A DNA stretch of 55,144 nucleotides from Sandarakinorhabdus cyanobacteriorum (GCF_002251755.1 NZ_NOXT01000122.1:449-55592), one strand, 5' to 3'; positions 1-8,485 are shown, counted from the stretch's first letter. Notes: generated by a model from the sequence alone, not told the origin. Program-made: numbers and translations.

Positions 1-1
1 A

Positions 2-109
2 ATCGCTGCTGGCACTCAGCCGAAGACGCTGACCCGCCGTGTGCTTATGTCGGCGCCGATTCCGCTCGCCTGGGACGAGCAAGAGCGGGAATTCGGTCTC
101 GCGGTCTAG
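2..109 (+). CDS. Probable site-specific recombinase, C-terminal end (partial)
   Basis: An open frame enters from the left edge and stops with TAG at 107-109. The visible tail reads LTRRVLMSAPIPLAWDEQE and then REFGLAV. An ending with 'P-L-x-W-x-x-Q-x-x-x-G' preceded by 'LT-R-x-L' is, from memory, typical of the C-terminus of serine-recombinase family proteins in alphaproteobacteria. Only 35 residues are visible, so no catalytic domain can be checked. Its position about 200 bases from the 3' end of a tRNA-Leu gene supports an integrase/recombinase identity. Alternatively it is an unrelated chromosomal gene. Confidence 0.45.
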   Translation: MAAGTQPKTLTRRVLMSAPIPLAWDEQEREFGLAV

Positions 110-310
110 CCGCTGCAAACCTGCCAAACTGACGTGAAGCCGGGAACTTTCGCAGAGAGATTCCGGCTCTTTCCTTGCCAATGTGTGGGGCTGAGAACCG
201 GGTCTCTGACCACAAGCCGGGCGCGGGCTCGCCGCAAACCCACGGAGAATGGGCAGTTTTTAGAGAGAGCGCAGCCCGGGCCCCGATAAACGGTCAACCC
301 TGAAACTGCG
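110..310. other. Non-coding spacer between recombinase tail and tRNA-Leu
   Basis: About 200 bases with no credible gene. It carries short GC-rich stretches and a run resembling TTTTTAGAGAGAGCGC near 257-272, but I see no clean rho-independent terminator for the tRNA. If an integrated element ends at the tRNA 3' end, this would be its terminal non-coding border. Confidence 0.4.
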
Positions 311-397
311 TGGTGCGGCCAAGAAGACTCGAACTTCCACGGCCTTTCGGCCACAACGACCTCAACGTTGCGCGTCTACCAATTCCGCCATGGCCGC
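311..397 (-). tRNA. tRNA-Leu (anticodon GAG)
   Basis: The minus strand folds as an 87-nt class II tRNA. It starts GCGGCCATGGCGG and has the leucine D-arm AATTGGTAGACGC. The anticodon stem CAACG/CGTTG encloses the loop TTGAGGT (anticodon GAG), the variable arm is TGGCCGAAAGGCCG, the T-loop is TTCGAGT, and CCA is encoded at the end (311-313). It decodes CTC/CTT. The 3' end faces the recombinase tail at the left edge, the usual geometry for tRNA-targeted integration. Confidence 0.95.
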
Positions 398-494
398 ACA
401 CCAGGGAAATGGGGCACGAGGCCCCTTCGGCATGAAGCGGCGGGTAGCAGGGGAGGGCTTGGCGTGCAAGCCCTTCCCCACTTCCAAAACCGAC

Positions 495-1715
495 TTAGTT
501 GTACTTCCTGAGCTCGTTCTTGGCGATGGCCTGGCGGTGCACTTCATCCGGGCCGTCGGCCAGGCGCAGGGTCCGCTGGCCGGCATAGCCCGAGGCGAGG
601 CCATAATCCTGGCAGACGCCGCCGCCGCCATGGGCCTGGATGGCCATGTCGTGGATCATGCAGCTCATGTTGGGGGCCACCACCTTGATCATGGCGATCT
701 CGTTGGCGGCGGCCTTGTTGCCCACCGTGTCCATCATGTAGGCGGCCTTCAGCGTGAGCAGGCGGGCCTGTTCGATGGCGATGCGGGCATCGGCGATGCG
801 TTCGTGCCACAGGCTGTGTTCCGAAATCGGCTTGCCGAAGGCGACACGCGATTTCAGGCGCTTCACCATCTTTTCCAGCGCGCGCTCGGCAGCGCCGATG
901 GAACGCATGCAGTGGTGGATGCGGCCCGGGCCAAGGCGGCCTTGCGCGATTTCAAAGCCGCGGCCTTCGCCCAGGATCATGTTGGAGACAGGCACGCGCA
1001 CATTGTCGAGGATCACCTCGAAATGGCCGTGCGGCGCGTCGTCGAACCCAAAGACGTTGAGCGGCCGCAGCTTGGTGATGCCCGGCGTGTCCAGCGGCAC
1101 CAGGATCTGGCTCTGCTGCTGGTGGCGCGGGGCGCTGGTGTCGGTCTTGCCCATCACGATGGCAATCTTGCAGCGCGGATCGCCCACGCCCGATGACCAC
1201 CATTTGCGGCCGTTGATCACATATTCGTCGCCGTCGCGGCGGATGGACGTTTCGATGTTGGTGGCATCCGACGAGGCGACCGCGGGCTCGGTCATCAGGA
1301 AGGCGGAGCGGATTTCGCCATCCATCAGCGGGCGCAGCCACTGGCGCTTCTGCTCTTCGCTGCCATAGGTGCGCAGCACCTCCATGTTGCCGGTATCGGG
1401 CGCCGAGCAGTTGAACACCTCCGACGACCAGCCGACGCGGCCCATTTCCTCGGCCAGGGTGGCATATTCAAGGTTGGTGAGGCCGGGGCCCTTCCATTCC
1501 CCCGTGTCATGATCGCAAATGTTCAGGAACAGGTTCCACAGGCCAGCGGCACGGGCCTTGGGCTTCAGCTCCTCGATCACCGGGATCACCTTCCAGCGCT
1601 CGCCTTCATGGGCTTCCTGCTGGTACCGCTCCTCGTTGGGATAGATATGCTCATCCATGAAGCCGCGCAGCTTTTCGATGAGGGCTTTCGTCTTGTCACT
1701 GTGATCAAAATGCAT
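495..1715 (-). CDS. Acyl-CoA dehydrogenase family protein (ACAD10/11-like)
   Basis: A flavoprotein of 406 residues that should oxidise an acyl-CoA to the 2,3-enoyl-CoA and pass electrons to ETF in the cytoplasm. It begins [20 protein letters not shown] and runs through the three canonical acyl-CoA dehydrogenase domains. These include the FAD-binding segment around '[16 protein letters not shown]', the 'GRKWWSSG' strand, and the C-terminal helical domain ending '[20 protein letters not shown]'. The length fits the family. 'EEMGR' and 'GPDEVH' are typical of the FadE/ACAD10-11 subgroup acting on longer or branched acyl-CoAs. It stands alone, with its ATG at 1715 and tRNA-Leu just beyond its 3' end. 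Substrate chain length cannot be inferred. Confidence 0.93.
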   Translation of the reverse strand: MHFDHSDKTKALIEKLRGFMDEHIYPNEERYQQEAHEGERWKVIPVIEELKPKARAAGLWNLFLNICDHDTGEWKGPGLTNLEYATLAEEMGRVGWSSEVFNCSAPDTGNMEVLRTYGSEEQKRQWLRPLMDGEIRSAFLMTEPAVASSDATNIETSIRRDGDEYVINGRKWWSSGVGDPRCKIAIVMGKTDTSAPRHQQQSQILVPLDTPGITKLRPLNVFGFDDAPHGHFEVILDNVRVPVSNMILGEGRGFEIAQGRLGPGRIHHCMRSIGAAERALEKMVKRLKSRVAFGKPISEHSLWHERIADARIAIEQARLLTLKAAYMMDTVGNKAAANEIAMIKVVAPNMSCMIHDMAIQAHGGGGVCQDYGLASGYAGQRTLRLADGPDEVHRQAIAKNELRKYN

Positions 1716-2086
1716 AGCGCGTCTTCCCGTTGGGTGGATTATCCGGAGCAGGCTGTCATGCCCAAGGCTGCTTCGCCACTGGCAAAATGAAAAGAGCGGG
1801 AAATTGCCTAACCGGCCGCCAAATGGACGTGGCTGGCGGGCAAATCGCGAAGCTGGGCTGGCGCATGTCCCTCATGATCGCGCACATCGCCGGCATGGCG
1901 CTGACCTGCCAGCACCGCGCCAGCCCATCCGTCGCGCGCCGATGCGACAGACAGCACGTCAAGCCCTGGCCCGCCAATGGCCATGCAGCCGGGGTGGTTG
2001 ATCCGCACGGGGAGACGGCCGGTCAGCGCCCCATTCGGCTCTCAACAATTGGGCAACGGCCTCGACACCGGCCCAATCTTGCCCCG
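1716..2086. other. Intergenic region of 371 bases with a possible gene remnant
   Basis: No intact gene. It contains the promoter region of the leftward acyl-CoA dehydrogenase (unassigned) and a minus-strand stretch resembling the C-terminal part of an SMP-30/gluconolactonase protein, described separately. Alternative frames across this region are short and show no family signature. Confidence 0.5.
1808..2008 (-). pseudogene. Possible SMP-30/gluconolactonase C-terminal remnant
   Basis: One minus-strand frame reads RINHPGCMAIGGPGLDVLSV followed by ASARDGWAGAVLAG. This resembles the C-terminal beta-propeller strand of SMP-30/gluconolactonase proteins (pattern 'P-x-x-x-AFGGPDLDTLYVTSAR-x-G'). 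There is no matching upstream sequence: the frame is only 66 codons and has no ribosome site. After the match the residues turn low-complexity. I read it as a decayed fragment. The resemblance rests on about 25 residues and could be chance. Confidence 0.28.
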
Positions 2087-2755
2087 TCAACGCGACAGGC
2101 CCCACGCCGCCAGGAACGTCGCCGCCGCCGCCCGCACTTCGCGCCGGCCTTCTGCCTTATCGCCGGCGCTCGTCATGCCCATCAGGTGCCGGTCCACCAC
2201 GCCGGCGCGGCACAGGCCGCTGAATTGCTGGGCGGCGAGGGTGGGGTCGCCTTGTTTCAGGGTGCCGGCGGCCATCTGGCGGGCGAGCCAGGCGGCGAAG
2301 CGGGCCATGCCGGGGCCGGGGCCGCGTTCGAACATGGCGCGGCCCAGTTCGGGCACGCGGGCGGCTTCGCCCATCACCAGTCGGTGGATGCCGGTGATCG
2401 GGTCAGACATGATGGTGTCCATGATGGCGTCGCCCATGCGGATCAGGGCGGATTCGATATCGGGCGCGCTGTCGAGATCGACGGTGAGAGCGGTGCCATA
2501 TTGCTGCACCACCATGTCCACCACCGCTTCGAACAGCGCGAGTTTGGAGGGGAAGAGGCTCCACAGCGTCGTCTTGCTGCCGCCCACGGCCGCGGCGATG
2601 GCGTTCATCGAGGTGGCGCCATAGCCATGGGCGAAGAACAGGCGCTGGGCGGCGGCGATATAGGCCTGGCGGCGCGGATCGGCGGCCGGCGGCGGGGCGG
2701 CGCCGCAATCTTCTGTACTGGTCGGTATCAATTCACTTGACGGCGCGCTGAGCAC
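2087..2755 (-). CDS. TetR/AcrR family repressor of the adjacent efflux operon
   Basis: A 222-residue regulator with an N-terminal TetR helix-turn-helix at about residues 28-75 (AYIAAAQRLFFAHGYGATSM, then IAAAVGGSKTTLWSLFPSK). The variable all-helical C-terminal ligand domain resembles the AefR-type group. It is divergent from the emrA/emrB/outer-membrane-factor operon with only 45 bases between starts. Two TACTG-type palindromes lie in and beside this gap, one of them inside its own first codons, suggesting it represses both itself and the pump. The ATG at 2755 is the only usable start in frame before the HTH; the first 27 residues are a disordered leader. The inducer is unknown. Confidence 0.9.
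   Translation of the reverse strand: MLSAPSSELIPTSTEDCGAAPPPAADPRRQAYIAAAQRLFFAHGYGATSMNAIAAAVGGSKTTLWSLFPSKLALFEAVVDMVVQQYGTALTVDLDSAPDIESALIRMGDAIMDTIMSDPITGIHRLVMGEAARVPELGRAMFERGPGPGMARFAAWLARQMAAGTLKQGDPTLAAQQFSGLCRAGVVDRHLMGMTSAGDKAEGRREVRAAAATFLAAWGLSR
2716..2727. promoter_or_regulatory. Operator-like palindrome 1 (TetR-type)
   Basis: TACTGGTCGGTA is an imperfect inverted repeat (TACTG/CGGTA). It lies inside the first codons of the TetR gene and matches the second site at 2774-2785 in 9 of 12 positions in the same orientation; the arms TACTG and (C/A)GTA/GGTA recur. It is a candidate binding site for the neighbouring TetR protein. Confidence 0.5.
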
Positions 2756-2773
2756 GGCTCAAACCCCTTTCTG

Positions 2774-2785
2774 TACTGACCAGTA
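2774..2785. promoter_or_regulatory. Operator-like palindrome 2 (TetR-type)
   Basis: TACTGACCAGTA is a perfect 5-bp inverted repeat (TACTG/CAGTA) around a 2-base centre. It stands 16 bases upstream of the GTG start of the outer-membrane efflux gene and 58 bases from the matching site at 2716. The two sites flank the divergent promoter area, the normal arrangement for TetR control. Confidence 0.6.
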
Positions 2786-2800
2786 TCGCCCGAGTCGCCC

Positions 2801-4222
2801 GTGCATCGCAAGCCTTTCCTGCTTCTTCCCCTGCTGCTGACGGTCGCCGCCTGCGCCATGCCGCCCCGGCTGGGCCCGGCGCCCGGCGTGCGCACCACCG
2901 CCAGTGTGGCCGCCGAACAAAGCCTGGCGGAAACGCCCGGCCGCGCCTGGCCGGCGGCGGACTGGTGGGCCGGCTGGGGCGATCCGCAGCTTGCTGGCCT
3001 GATTGAAGAGGCGCTCGCCGCCAATCCCGACCTGGCGCTGGCCAATGCACGGCTGGCGGCGGCCGATGCCGCCGCGCGGCAGAGCCGGGCCGGGCTGCTG
3101 CCGACGCTGAATGCCACCGGCACGCTGGGCGGGCAGCAATTGTCCAAGAATCTCGGCATCCCGCCGCAGTTCGTGCCGCCTGGCGTGCGCGAATTCGGCC
3201 AGGTCAATCTGCAGGCTGGCTGGAACCTTGATCTGTGGGGGCAGGGGCGTGCCGCGCTGCGCGCCGCCCGGCGGGAGGCCGATGCGCTGGCGGTGGAGCG
3301 GGATCAGGCCCGGCTGATGCTGTCGGCCAGTGTCGCCCAGGCCTATGCCGATCTCGCCGCCGCGCTCGATCGGCAGGCGGTGGCGGCCGATGCGCTGGCC
3401 ATCCGCCAGCAGACTCTGGATCTCACCGCCGGCCGGGTTGCCGCCGGGCTGGACAATGATGGCGCCCGCGCCCAGGCCGCCAGCCGGCTGGCGCTGGCCC
3501 GCGCCGATGCCAGTGCGGCCGGCCAGCAGGTGCTGGTCGCCCGCCACCGGCTGGGCCTGTTGCTGGGCGCCGGGCCGGATCGCGGGCTGAGCACTGCAGC
3601 GCCAAAGCTGATGCCGCTGCCGCCCGGCCTGCCGGAGGGCGCACGGATCAACCTGATCGCCCGCCGGCCCGATCTGGCCGCCGCCCGGCTGCGCGTGCTG
3701 GTGGCCGGGGAGCAGGAACGGGTGGCGCGGCGGGCGTTTCTGCCCAATCTCAGCCTGAATGCCACCATCGGGCAGCAGTCGCTGGGTTTTGACACCTTGT
3801 TGAACGGCAACAGTTTCTATGCCCAGTTCGGCCCGGCGCTGAACCTGCCGATCCTGGATGGCGGCCGCCGCGCCGCCGACTTGAAGGGCAGCCGCGCCAA
3901 CCGGCTGGCGGTGCTGGCCGCCCATGATGCGACGTTGCTGCGTGCCTTCAATGAAGTGGCCGATGCCGCCAGCGCCGTGGTGGCGCTGGGCGATCAGCAG
4001 GCGGCGGCACAGGCCGCCCTGCAGGAGGCTGAGGCCGCGCGGCGGGTGGCGGCGCTGCGCTATCAGGCCGGCCTGTCCAGCCAGCTCGCCGTGCTGATTG
4101 CTGATGATGCCGTGGTTGGCGCCCGCCGGGCGCTGGCCGATGTGACCGCATTCCGCCTTGCCGCCGATGTCGCGCTGGTGCGCGCGCTGGGCGGCGGCTT
4201 TCGTGAACAGGAGCGTGGCTGA
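2801..4222 (+). CDS. Outer-membrane efflux lipoprotein, NodT/OprM family
   Basis: A 473-residue outer-membrane channel of a tripartite pump. The GTG start at 2801 opens a lipoprotein signal MHRKPFLLLPLLLTVAAC with the lipobox VAAC (Cys18), so the mature protein is lipid-anchored. Two repeated OEP domains follow, rich in alternating Ala/Leu helices typical of the TolC-like periplasmic barrel. The length is normal for the NodT group. It is the first gene of a three-gene operon and its stop overlaps the next ATG by one base (TGATG). The pump should carry hydrophobic drugs, or phenolic or uncoupler-like compounds, across the outer membrane. The exact substrate is not inferable. Confidence 0.93.
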   Translation: MHRKPFLLLPLLLTVAACAMPPRLGPAPGVRTTASVAAEQSLAETPGRAWPAADWWAGWGDPQLAGLIEEALAANPDLALANARLAAADAAARQSRAGLLPTLNATGTLGGQQLSKNLGIPPQFVPPGVREFGQVNLQAGWNLDLWGQGRAALRAARREADALAVERDQARLMLSASVAQAYADLAAALDRQAVAADALAIRQQTLDLTAGRVAAGLDNDGARAQAASRLALARADASAAGQQVLVARHRLGLLLGAGPDRGLSTAAPKLMPLPPGLPEGARINLIARRPDLAAARLRVLVAGEQERVARRAFLPNLSLNATIGQQSLGFDTLLNGNSFYAQFGPALNLPILDGGRRAADLKGSRANRLAVLAAHDATLLRAFNEVADAASAVVALGDQQAAAQAALQEAEAARRVAALRYQAGLSSQLAVLIADDAVVGARRALADVTAFRLAADVALVRALGGGFREQERG

Positions 4223-5340
4223 TGGCCGAAACCGAAACCCTGGCGCCTGCCGCCAATCCGAAGCGCGCCCGCGCCCTGCGCATCCTGGCCGGCGTGGTGG
4301 TGATCGCCGGCCTGGGCTCTGGCCTGTGGTGGGCCGCCTCTGAACGCGGCCGGGTGGAGACGGACAATGCCTATGTGGGCGGCGACACCGCGCAGGTGAC
4401 GCCGCAATTGCCCGGCACGGTGGCCAGGGTGCTGGTGGGCGGCACCCAGGCGGTGAATGCCGGCGATGTGCTGGTGGTGCTGGATGATGCCGATGCCCGG
4501 ATTGCCGTGGCCCAGGCCGAAGCCGCGCTGGCCCAGGCGCAGCAGCGCTTCACCCAGGCCGCGGCCAATGCCGATGCGGCCGGGGCCCGCGCCGCCGGCC
4601 GGCAGGCGGATGTGGCCGCAGCCCGCGCCCGCCTGGCCGAAGCCGATGCCGTGCTGGCCCGCGCCCGCGGCGAGTTTGAACGGCGCCAGCAATTGGCCGG
4701 CAGCGGTGCGGTTTCGGCCGAGGAATTGGCGGCGGCGCGTGCCGCGCTCGCGGCAGCCACCGCTGCGCACAGTGCGGCCACCAATGCCGTGAACGCAGCC
4801 ACCGATGGCGCCCGTGCGGCCACCGGCGATGCCGCGGCGGCCACGGCTCTGGTCAGGAATGTCACCATCGCCACCGCGCCCGATGTGTGCGCCGCCCAGG
4901 CCATGCTGGATCGCGCCCGGCTGGATCTGGCCCGCACCGTGATCCGTGCGCCGATTGCCGGCATCGTCACCAACCGCAACGTGCAGGTTGGTCAGCGCGT
5001 GGCCGGCGGCGCCCCGTTGATGACGCTGGTGCCCACCGCCGGCCTGTTCGTTGATGCCAATTTCAAGGAAAGCCAACTGAAAGCCATCAAGACCGGCCAA
5101 GCCGTTGAATTGACGTCTGATCTTTATGGTGGCGATGTCGTCTATCACGGCCGGGTGACCGGCATGGCGGGCGGCACGGGGGCGGCCTTTGCCCTGATCC
5201 CGGCGCAGAATGCCACCGGCAACTGGGTGAAGGTGGTGCAGCGCCTGCCGGTGCGCATCACGCTGGATCCCGCCGAACTGAAGGCGCACCCGCTGCGCAT
5301 CGGCCTGTCGATGACGGCGGTGGTGGACACCCGCGAATGA
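4222..5340 (+). CDS. emrA: EmrA-type HlyD periplasmic adaptor
   Basis: A 372-residue membrane-fusion protein linking the EmrB-like inner-membrane pump to the outer-membrane channel. A single N-terminal membrane helix (about residues 13-36) precedes the biotinyl-lipoyl half motif 'VETDNAYVGGDTAQVTPQLPG' region. Next comes a long Ala-rich coiled-coil hairpin (about 85-230), then the second lipoyl half 'TVIRAPIAGIVTNRNVQVGQ' and the 'ANFKESQL' beta-barrel typical of EmrA. It is translationally coupled at both ends: TGATG with the upstream gene and ATGA with emrB. The hairpin is very alanine-rich even for this family, probably a GC effect. Confidence 0.93.
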   Translation: MAETETLAPAANPKRARALRILAGVVVIAGLGSGLWWAASERGRVETDNAYVGGDTAQVTPQLPGTVARVLVGGTQAVNAGDVLVVLDDADARIAVAQAEAALAQAQQRFTQAAANADAAGARAAGRQADVAAARARLAEADAVLARARGEFERRQQLAGSGAVSAEELAAARAALAAATAAHSAATNAVNAATDGARAATGDAAAATALVRNVTIATAPDVCAAQAMLDRARLDLARTVIRAPIAGIVTNRNVQVGQRVAGGAPLMTLVPTAGLFVDANFKESQLKAIKTGQAVELTSDLYGGDVVYHGRVTGMAGGTGAAFALIPAQNATGNWVKVVQRLPVRITLDPAELKAHPLRIGLSMTAVVDTRE

Positions 5341-6881
5341 CAACCGCCACGCCAGCCCAGCCGGCGACGCCCGTCCCCTTGACCGGCGCCAAGCTGTGGA
5401 TTGCGGCCATGTCGTTGGCATTGGCCAATTTTGTCGTGGTGCTGGATATCACCATCGCCAATGTTTCCATTCCCAGCATCGCCGGCAGCCTGGCGGTGGC
5501 GCCATCGCAGGGCACCTGGGCCGTCACCAGCTACTCGGTGGCCGAGGCGATTTCGGTGCCGCTGGCCGGCTGGCTGGCGGCGCGCTTTGGCGTGGTGCGC
5601 TGGTTTGGCGTGTCGCTGTTCGGCTTTGGCTTCTTTTCCCTGCTCTGCGGTCTCAGCCAGAGCCTGGAGGCGCTGGTGCTGTTCCGCATTGCCCAGGGCT
5701 TTGCCGGCGGGCCGATCATGCCGCTGTCGCAGGCCTTGCTGCAATCCATCTTCCCCCGCGAGAAACAGGGCGCAGCCATTGGCCTGTGGGCCGCCACCAC
5801 CACGGCAGCACCGATCTTCGGGCCGATCCTTGGCGGGCTGATTTCTGACAATGTGAGCTGGCACTGGATCTTCTTCATCAACCTGCCGGTGGTGGCGATC
5901 TGCCTGTTCGCGGTGGCGCGGCAGATGAAGCCGTTTGAAACCCCGCTGAAGCGCCAGCCGATCGACATCATCGGCTTCATCCTGCTGATCATCGGGGTGG
6001 GTGCCTTCCAGATCATGCTCGACACCGGGCGGGAGAAGGACTGGTTCGGTTCCACCGAAATCGTGATCCTCGCCATTGTCGCGGCGGTGGGCACCATCGC
6101 CTTCATCATCTTTGAATTGACCGACGATCACCCGATCGTTGACCTGAAGATCTTCCGCCATCGCGGCTTTGCAGCGGCGACAGCGGTGATCAGCATCGGC
6201 TTTGGCAGTTTTTTTGCGGTGGTCGTGCTCACGCCGCTGTGGCTGCAATCAGTGTTCGGCTACACGGCCACCCAGGCCGGTTACACGGTGGCCTGGATCG
6301 GCGTGTTTTCCGTGTTGATTGCGCCGGCGGCCGGGCTGTCGCTCACCAGGATTGATCCGCGCATCACCGTCACCTTTGGCGTGATCTGGCTGGGCCTGAT
6401 GGCGGCCTGGCGCACCACCTGGTCAACCGACAGCGATTATCTGCACCTCGTCTGGCCCCACCTGCTCACCGGCATCGGCATGCCCTTCTTCTTCATCGGC
6501 CTGTCCAGCCTGGCGATGGCCAGCGTGAAGCCGGAGGAAAGCGTGTCGGCCGCCGGCATCCAGAATTTCTGCCGCACCTTGTGCGGTGCGATCGGGGCCG
6601 CCATCGCCACCAGCCAGTGGGACAATGAATCGCGCCAGGTGCGGGCAGCCATGGCCGATGGCATGAACGGGGTGGACAGCAGCCTGGCCCGGCTGCAAGC
6701 CGGCGGCCTTTCCGCCGATCAGGCCCGCGCTGCGCTTGACCGGGTGCTGGACGTGCAGGCCGCCACGCTGGCCAATCTGCACATCTATGCCGGCACCGCG
6801 CTGTTGTTCTTTGCGGCGGCCGCGCTGGTGTGGCTGATCCCCAAGGTCAACATCAGCGGCCCGATGGGCGGCGGCCACTGA
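5337..6881 (+). CDS. emrB: EmrB-type DHA2 MFS drug exporter
   Basis: A 514-residue inner-membrane proton-driven exporter of the 14-helix DHA2 family. The first helix carries 'NFVVVLDITIANVSIPSIAG', the classical DHA2 motif D1. Motif C ('GPILGGLI', near residue 163) marks it as an antiporter. It is the last gene of the TetR-controlled operon and overlaps emrA by ATGA. With the adaptor and the outer-membrane lipoprotein it forms a complete three-part pump. The C-terminus 'NISGPMGGGH' is ordinary. The substrate range is unknown. It converges on the sigma-factor gene, with only six bases between stops. Confidence 0.94.
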   Translation: MTTATPAQPATPVPLTGAKLWIAAMSLALANFVVVLDITIANVSIPSIAGSLAVAPSQGTWAVTSYSVAEAISVPLAGWLAARFGVVRWFGVSLFGFGFFSLLCGLSQSLEALVLFRIAQGFAGGPIMPLSQALLQSIFPREKQGAAIGLWAATTTAAPIFGPILGGLISDNVSWHWIFFINLPVVAICLFAVARQMKPFETPLKRQPIDIIGFILLIIGVGAFQIMLDTGREKDWFGSTEIVILAIVAAVGTIAFIIFELTDDHPIVDLKIFRHRGFAAATAVISIGFGSFFAVVVLTPLWLQSVFGYTATQAGYTVAWIGVFSVLIAPAAGLSLTRIDPRITVTFGVIWLGLMAAWRTTWSTDSDYLHLVWPHLLTGIGMPFFFIGLSSLAMASVKPEESVSAAGIQNFCRTLCGAIGAAIATSQWDNESRQVRAAMADGMNGVDSSLARLQAGGLSADQARAALDRVLDVQAATLANLHIYAGTALLFFAAAALVWLIPKVNISGPMGGGH

Positions 6882-6887
6882 GGACGG

Positions 6888-7460
6888 TCAATCGGCCAGC
6901 GCCAGGCAGCCGGCCGCCATCCGCTTGAGGCCGCGGTGGATGTTGATCTTGATCAGCGATTGCGACTGCCCGGTGGCAGCTGATGCCTCCATGATCGACA
7001 GGCCGTCGATCTTCACCAGCCGGATGGCTTCGGCCTGGGCCGGGCGCAACTGGCCCAGCAGGCCAGACACGGCATGGCAGGACAGCACGTCGATCTCGTG
7101 GCTGGCGACATGGCTGTCACAGGGCACCGGGGTCTTTTCGCGCTCCATCAGGCGCAGCCGGTCCACCCACTTGAAGCGGGCGATGGCCGCCAGCCACGGC
7201 CGCAGCGGCTGGCTGCAATCGAAATCATGGCGGCGATGGTGCAGGGCGATCAGGGTTTCCTGCACGGCATCCTCGACATGGGCGGCCGGCAGCCGGCGCT
7301 GGAAATAGCGGCCTAGCCACACCGCGGTTTCGCCCAGCAGCGCATCATAGGCGCGGGCATCGCCGGCGCGCCCCCGCGCCATCAGCGCGGCCCAGTGCGC
7401 CGTCTTGTCGGTGGTCCCGGCTGATGCACGCCGCCGGGCCGGCTTTACCTTGCTGGTCAT
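6888..7460 (-). CDS. sigF: ECF sigma factor of the SigF (ECF16-like) type
   Basis: A 190-residue extracytoplasmic-function sigma factor. Region 2 is 'HVEDAVQETLIALHHRRHDF' followed by 'PLRPWLAAIARFKWVDRLR'. Region 4 is 'LRPAQAEAIRLVKIDGLSIM' followed by 'EASAATGQSQSLIKINIHRG'. The pairing resembles Caulobacter-type SigF, which is known to drive bufferin operons. I chose ATG 7460 because GGAGGG lies six bases upstream; the frame extends to a GTG at 7478 that would swallow this Shine-Dalgarno. Three GTAAC-N16-CGAA-like promoters nearby fit its expected targets, but none precedes this gene. No NrsF/DUF1109 anti-sigma partner is visible in the window. Confidence 0.85.
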   Translation of the reverse strand: MTSKVKPARRRASAGTTDKTAHWAALMARGRAGDARAYDALLGETAVWLGRYFQRRLPAAHVEDAVQETLIALHHRRHDFDCSQPLRPWLAAIARFKWVDRLRLMEREKTPVPCDSHVASHEIDVLSCHAVSGLLGQLRPAQAEAIRLVKIDGLSIMEASAATGQSQSLIKINIHRGLKRMAAGCLALAD

Positions 7461-7606
7461 GGACTGCCCTCCATTCACGCGGCCTAATGTCGTCGCGGGA
7501 TGGGGCCTCGCACAGGCATCGCGGGTGCATTGGTTTGATACCGGCCGGCTATGGCCAACGCCGGCCCCTTGTGGTGCAGCGCAGCAATGATAGGATGGGC
7601 AACGTC

Positions 7607-8485
7607 ATGGAAATGCACCAGATCCGCTATTTCCTCGCGGCGGCCCGGCTGCTCAATTTCACGCGCGCCGCAGAGGCCTGCAACGTGGCCCAGCCATCGC
7701 TGACCCGAGCCATCCAGAAGCTGGAGGAGGAGCTGGGTGGCGCGCTGTTCCGGCGCGAACGGGCGCGCACCCACCTGACCGAACTGGGCCGGCTGATGCT
7801 GCCCCATCTGGAACGCACCTATCGCGCTGCCGAGGATGCCAAGGCGCTGGCCAAGGGCTTTGGCAAGGGCCAGGTGGCGCCCCTGGTGCTGGGCGTGTGT
7901 TCGCTGGTGGAATCAGCAACGCTGGATGCGGTGCTGGCCGAACTGGCCGATGCGATGCCGGGGCTGCAGCTGAATGTGGTGGGCGGCACCAGTGCCGATC
8001 TGCTGGCGCAGGCGCTGGCCGGCCAGCTGGACCTGATGATCATCGAGGCGCCGGCCGACGCGCCGGAACGGTTCGAAGCGTGGCGGCTGTTCAGCCACGA
8101 TTATCGCATGGTGGTGCGCCGCGATCATCCCGCCGCCAACCAGCCGGCGGTGAGCCTGGCCGATCTGGCGCGCGAGCCGCTGGTGGACCATGGCTGCGAA
8201 GGCATGGCTGCGCTGCGCCGGCAGGCCGAGGTGGTGGGCATCACCCTGAACCTGCGCCATGCGGCCCGCGATGTCGGCCAGCTCAAGCGCCTGATCGCCG
8301 CCGGGCTGGGCACCGGCTTCATGCCCGATCCGCGCGATCTGGCCATGTGTGCGGTGCCGGTGGCCGGCACGGCGATCAGCGCCGATGTCGTGCTGGCCGG
8401 GATCCAGGGGCGGCGGCGCAGCCTGGCGGCGGAAAGCTTCCTGCGCGCCAGCCGCGCCCGCAACTGGGCCAATGGTTCAGCCTGA
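7607..8485 (+). CDS. LysR family transcriptional regulator
   Basis: A 292-residue LysR regulator. The N-terminal winged HTH reads MEMHQIRYFLAAARLLNFTR and continues 'AAEACNVAQPSLTRAIQKLE'. A periplasmic-binding-protein-like effector domain follows from about residue 92. The 'MEMHQIRYF...LNFTRAAE' N-terminus resembles OxyR-like/HexR-like LysR members of proteobacteria. The effector domain has single Cys residues (in 'LGVCSLVE', 'DHGCEGM' and 'LAMCAVP'), so redox sensing is possible but unproven. It is divergent from the sigma factor and converges on the first peroxiredoxin-like gene, overlapping its stop by nine bases. The ATG at 7607 has only a weak upstream AGGA; ATG 7595 is an alternative. 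Confidence 0.88.
   Translation: MEMHQIRYFLAAARLLNFTRAAEACNVAQPSLTRAIQKLEEELGGALFRRERARTHLTELGRLMLPHLERTYRAAEDAKALAKGFGKGQVAPLVLGVCSLVESATLDAVLAELADAMPGLQLNVVGGTSADLLAQALAGQLDLMIIEAPADAPERFEAWRLFSHDYRMVVRRDHPAANQPAVSLADLAREPLVDHGCEGMAALRRQAEVVGITLNLRHAARDVGQLKRLIAAGLGTGFMPDPRDLAMCAVPVAGTAISADVVLAGIQGRRRSLAAESFLRASRARNWANGSA

Noticed and set aside
2759-3925. 388-codon minus frame opposite the outer-membrane efflux gene
   Set aside because: Low-complexity Gly/Gln/Arg sequence without homology features. The plus strand has a lipobox and OEP domains and is in an overlapping operon.
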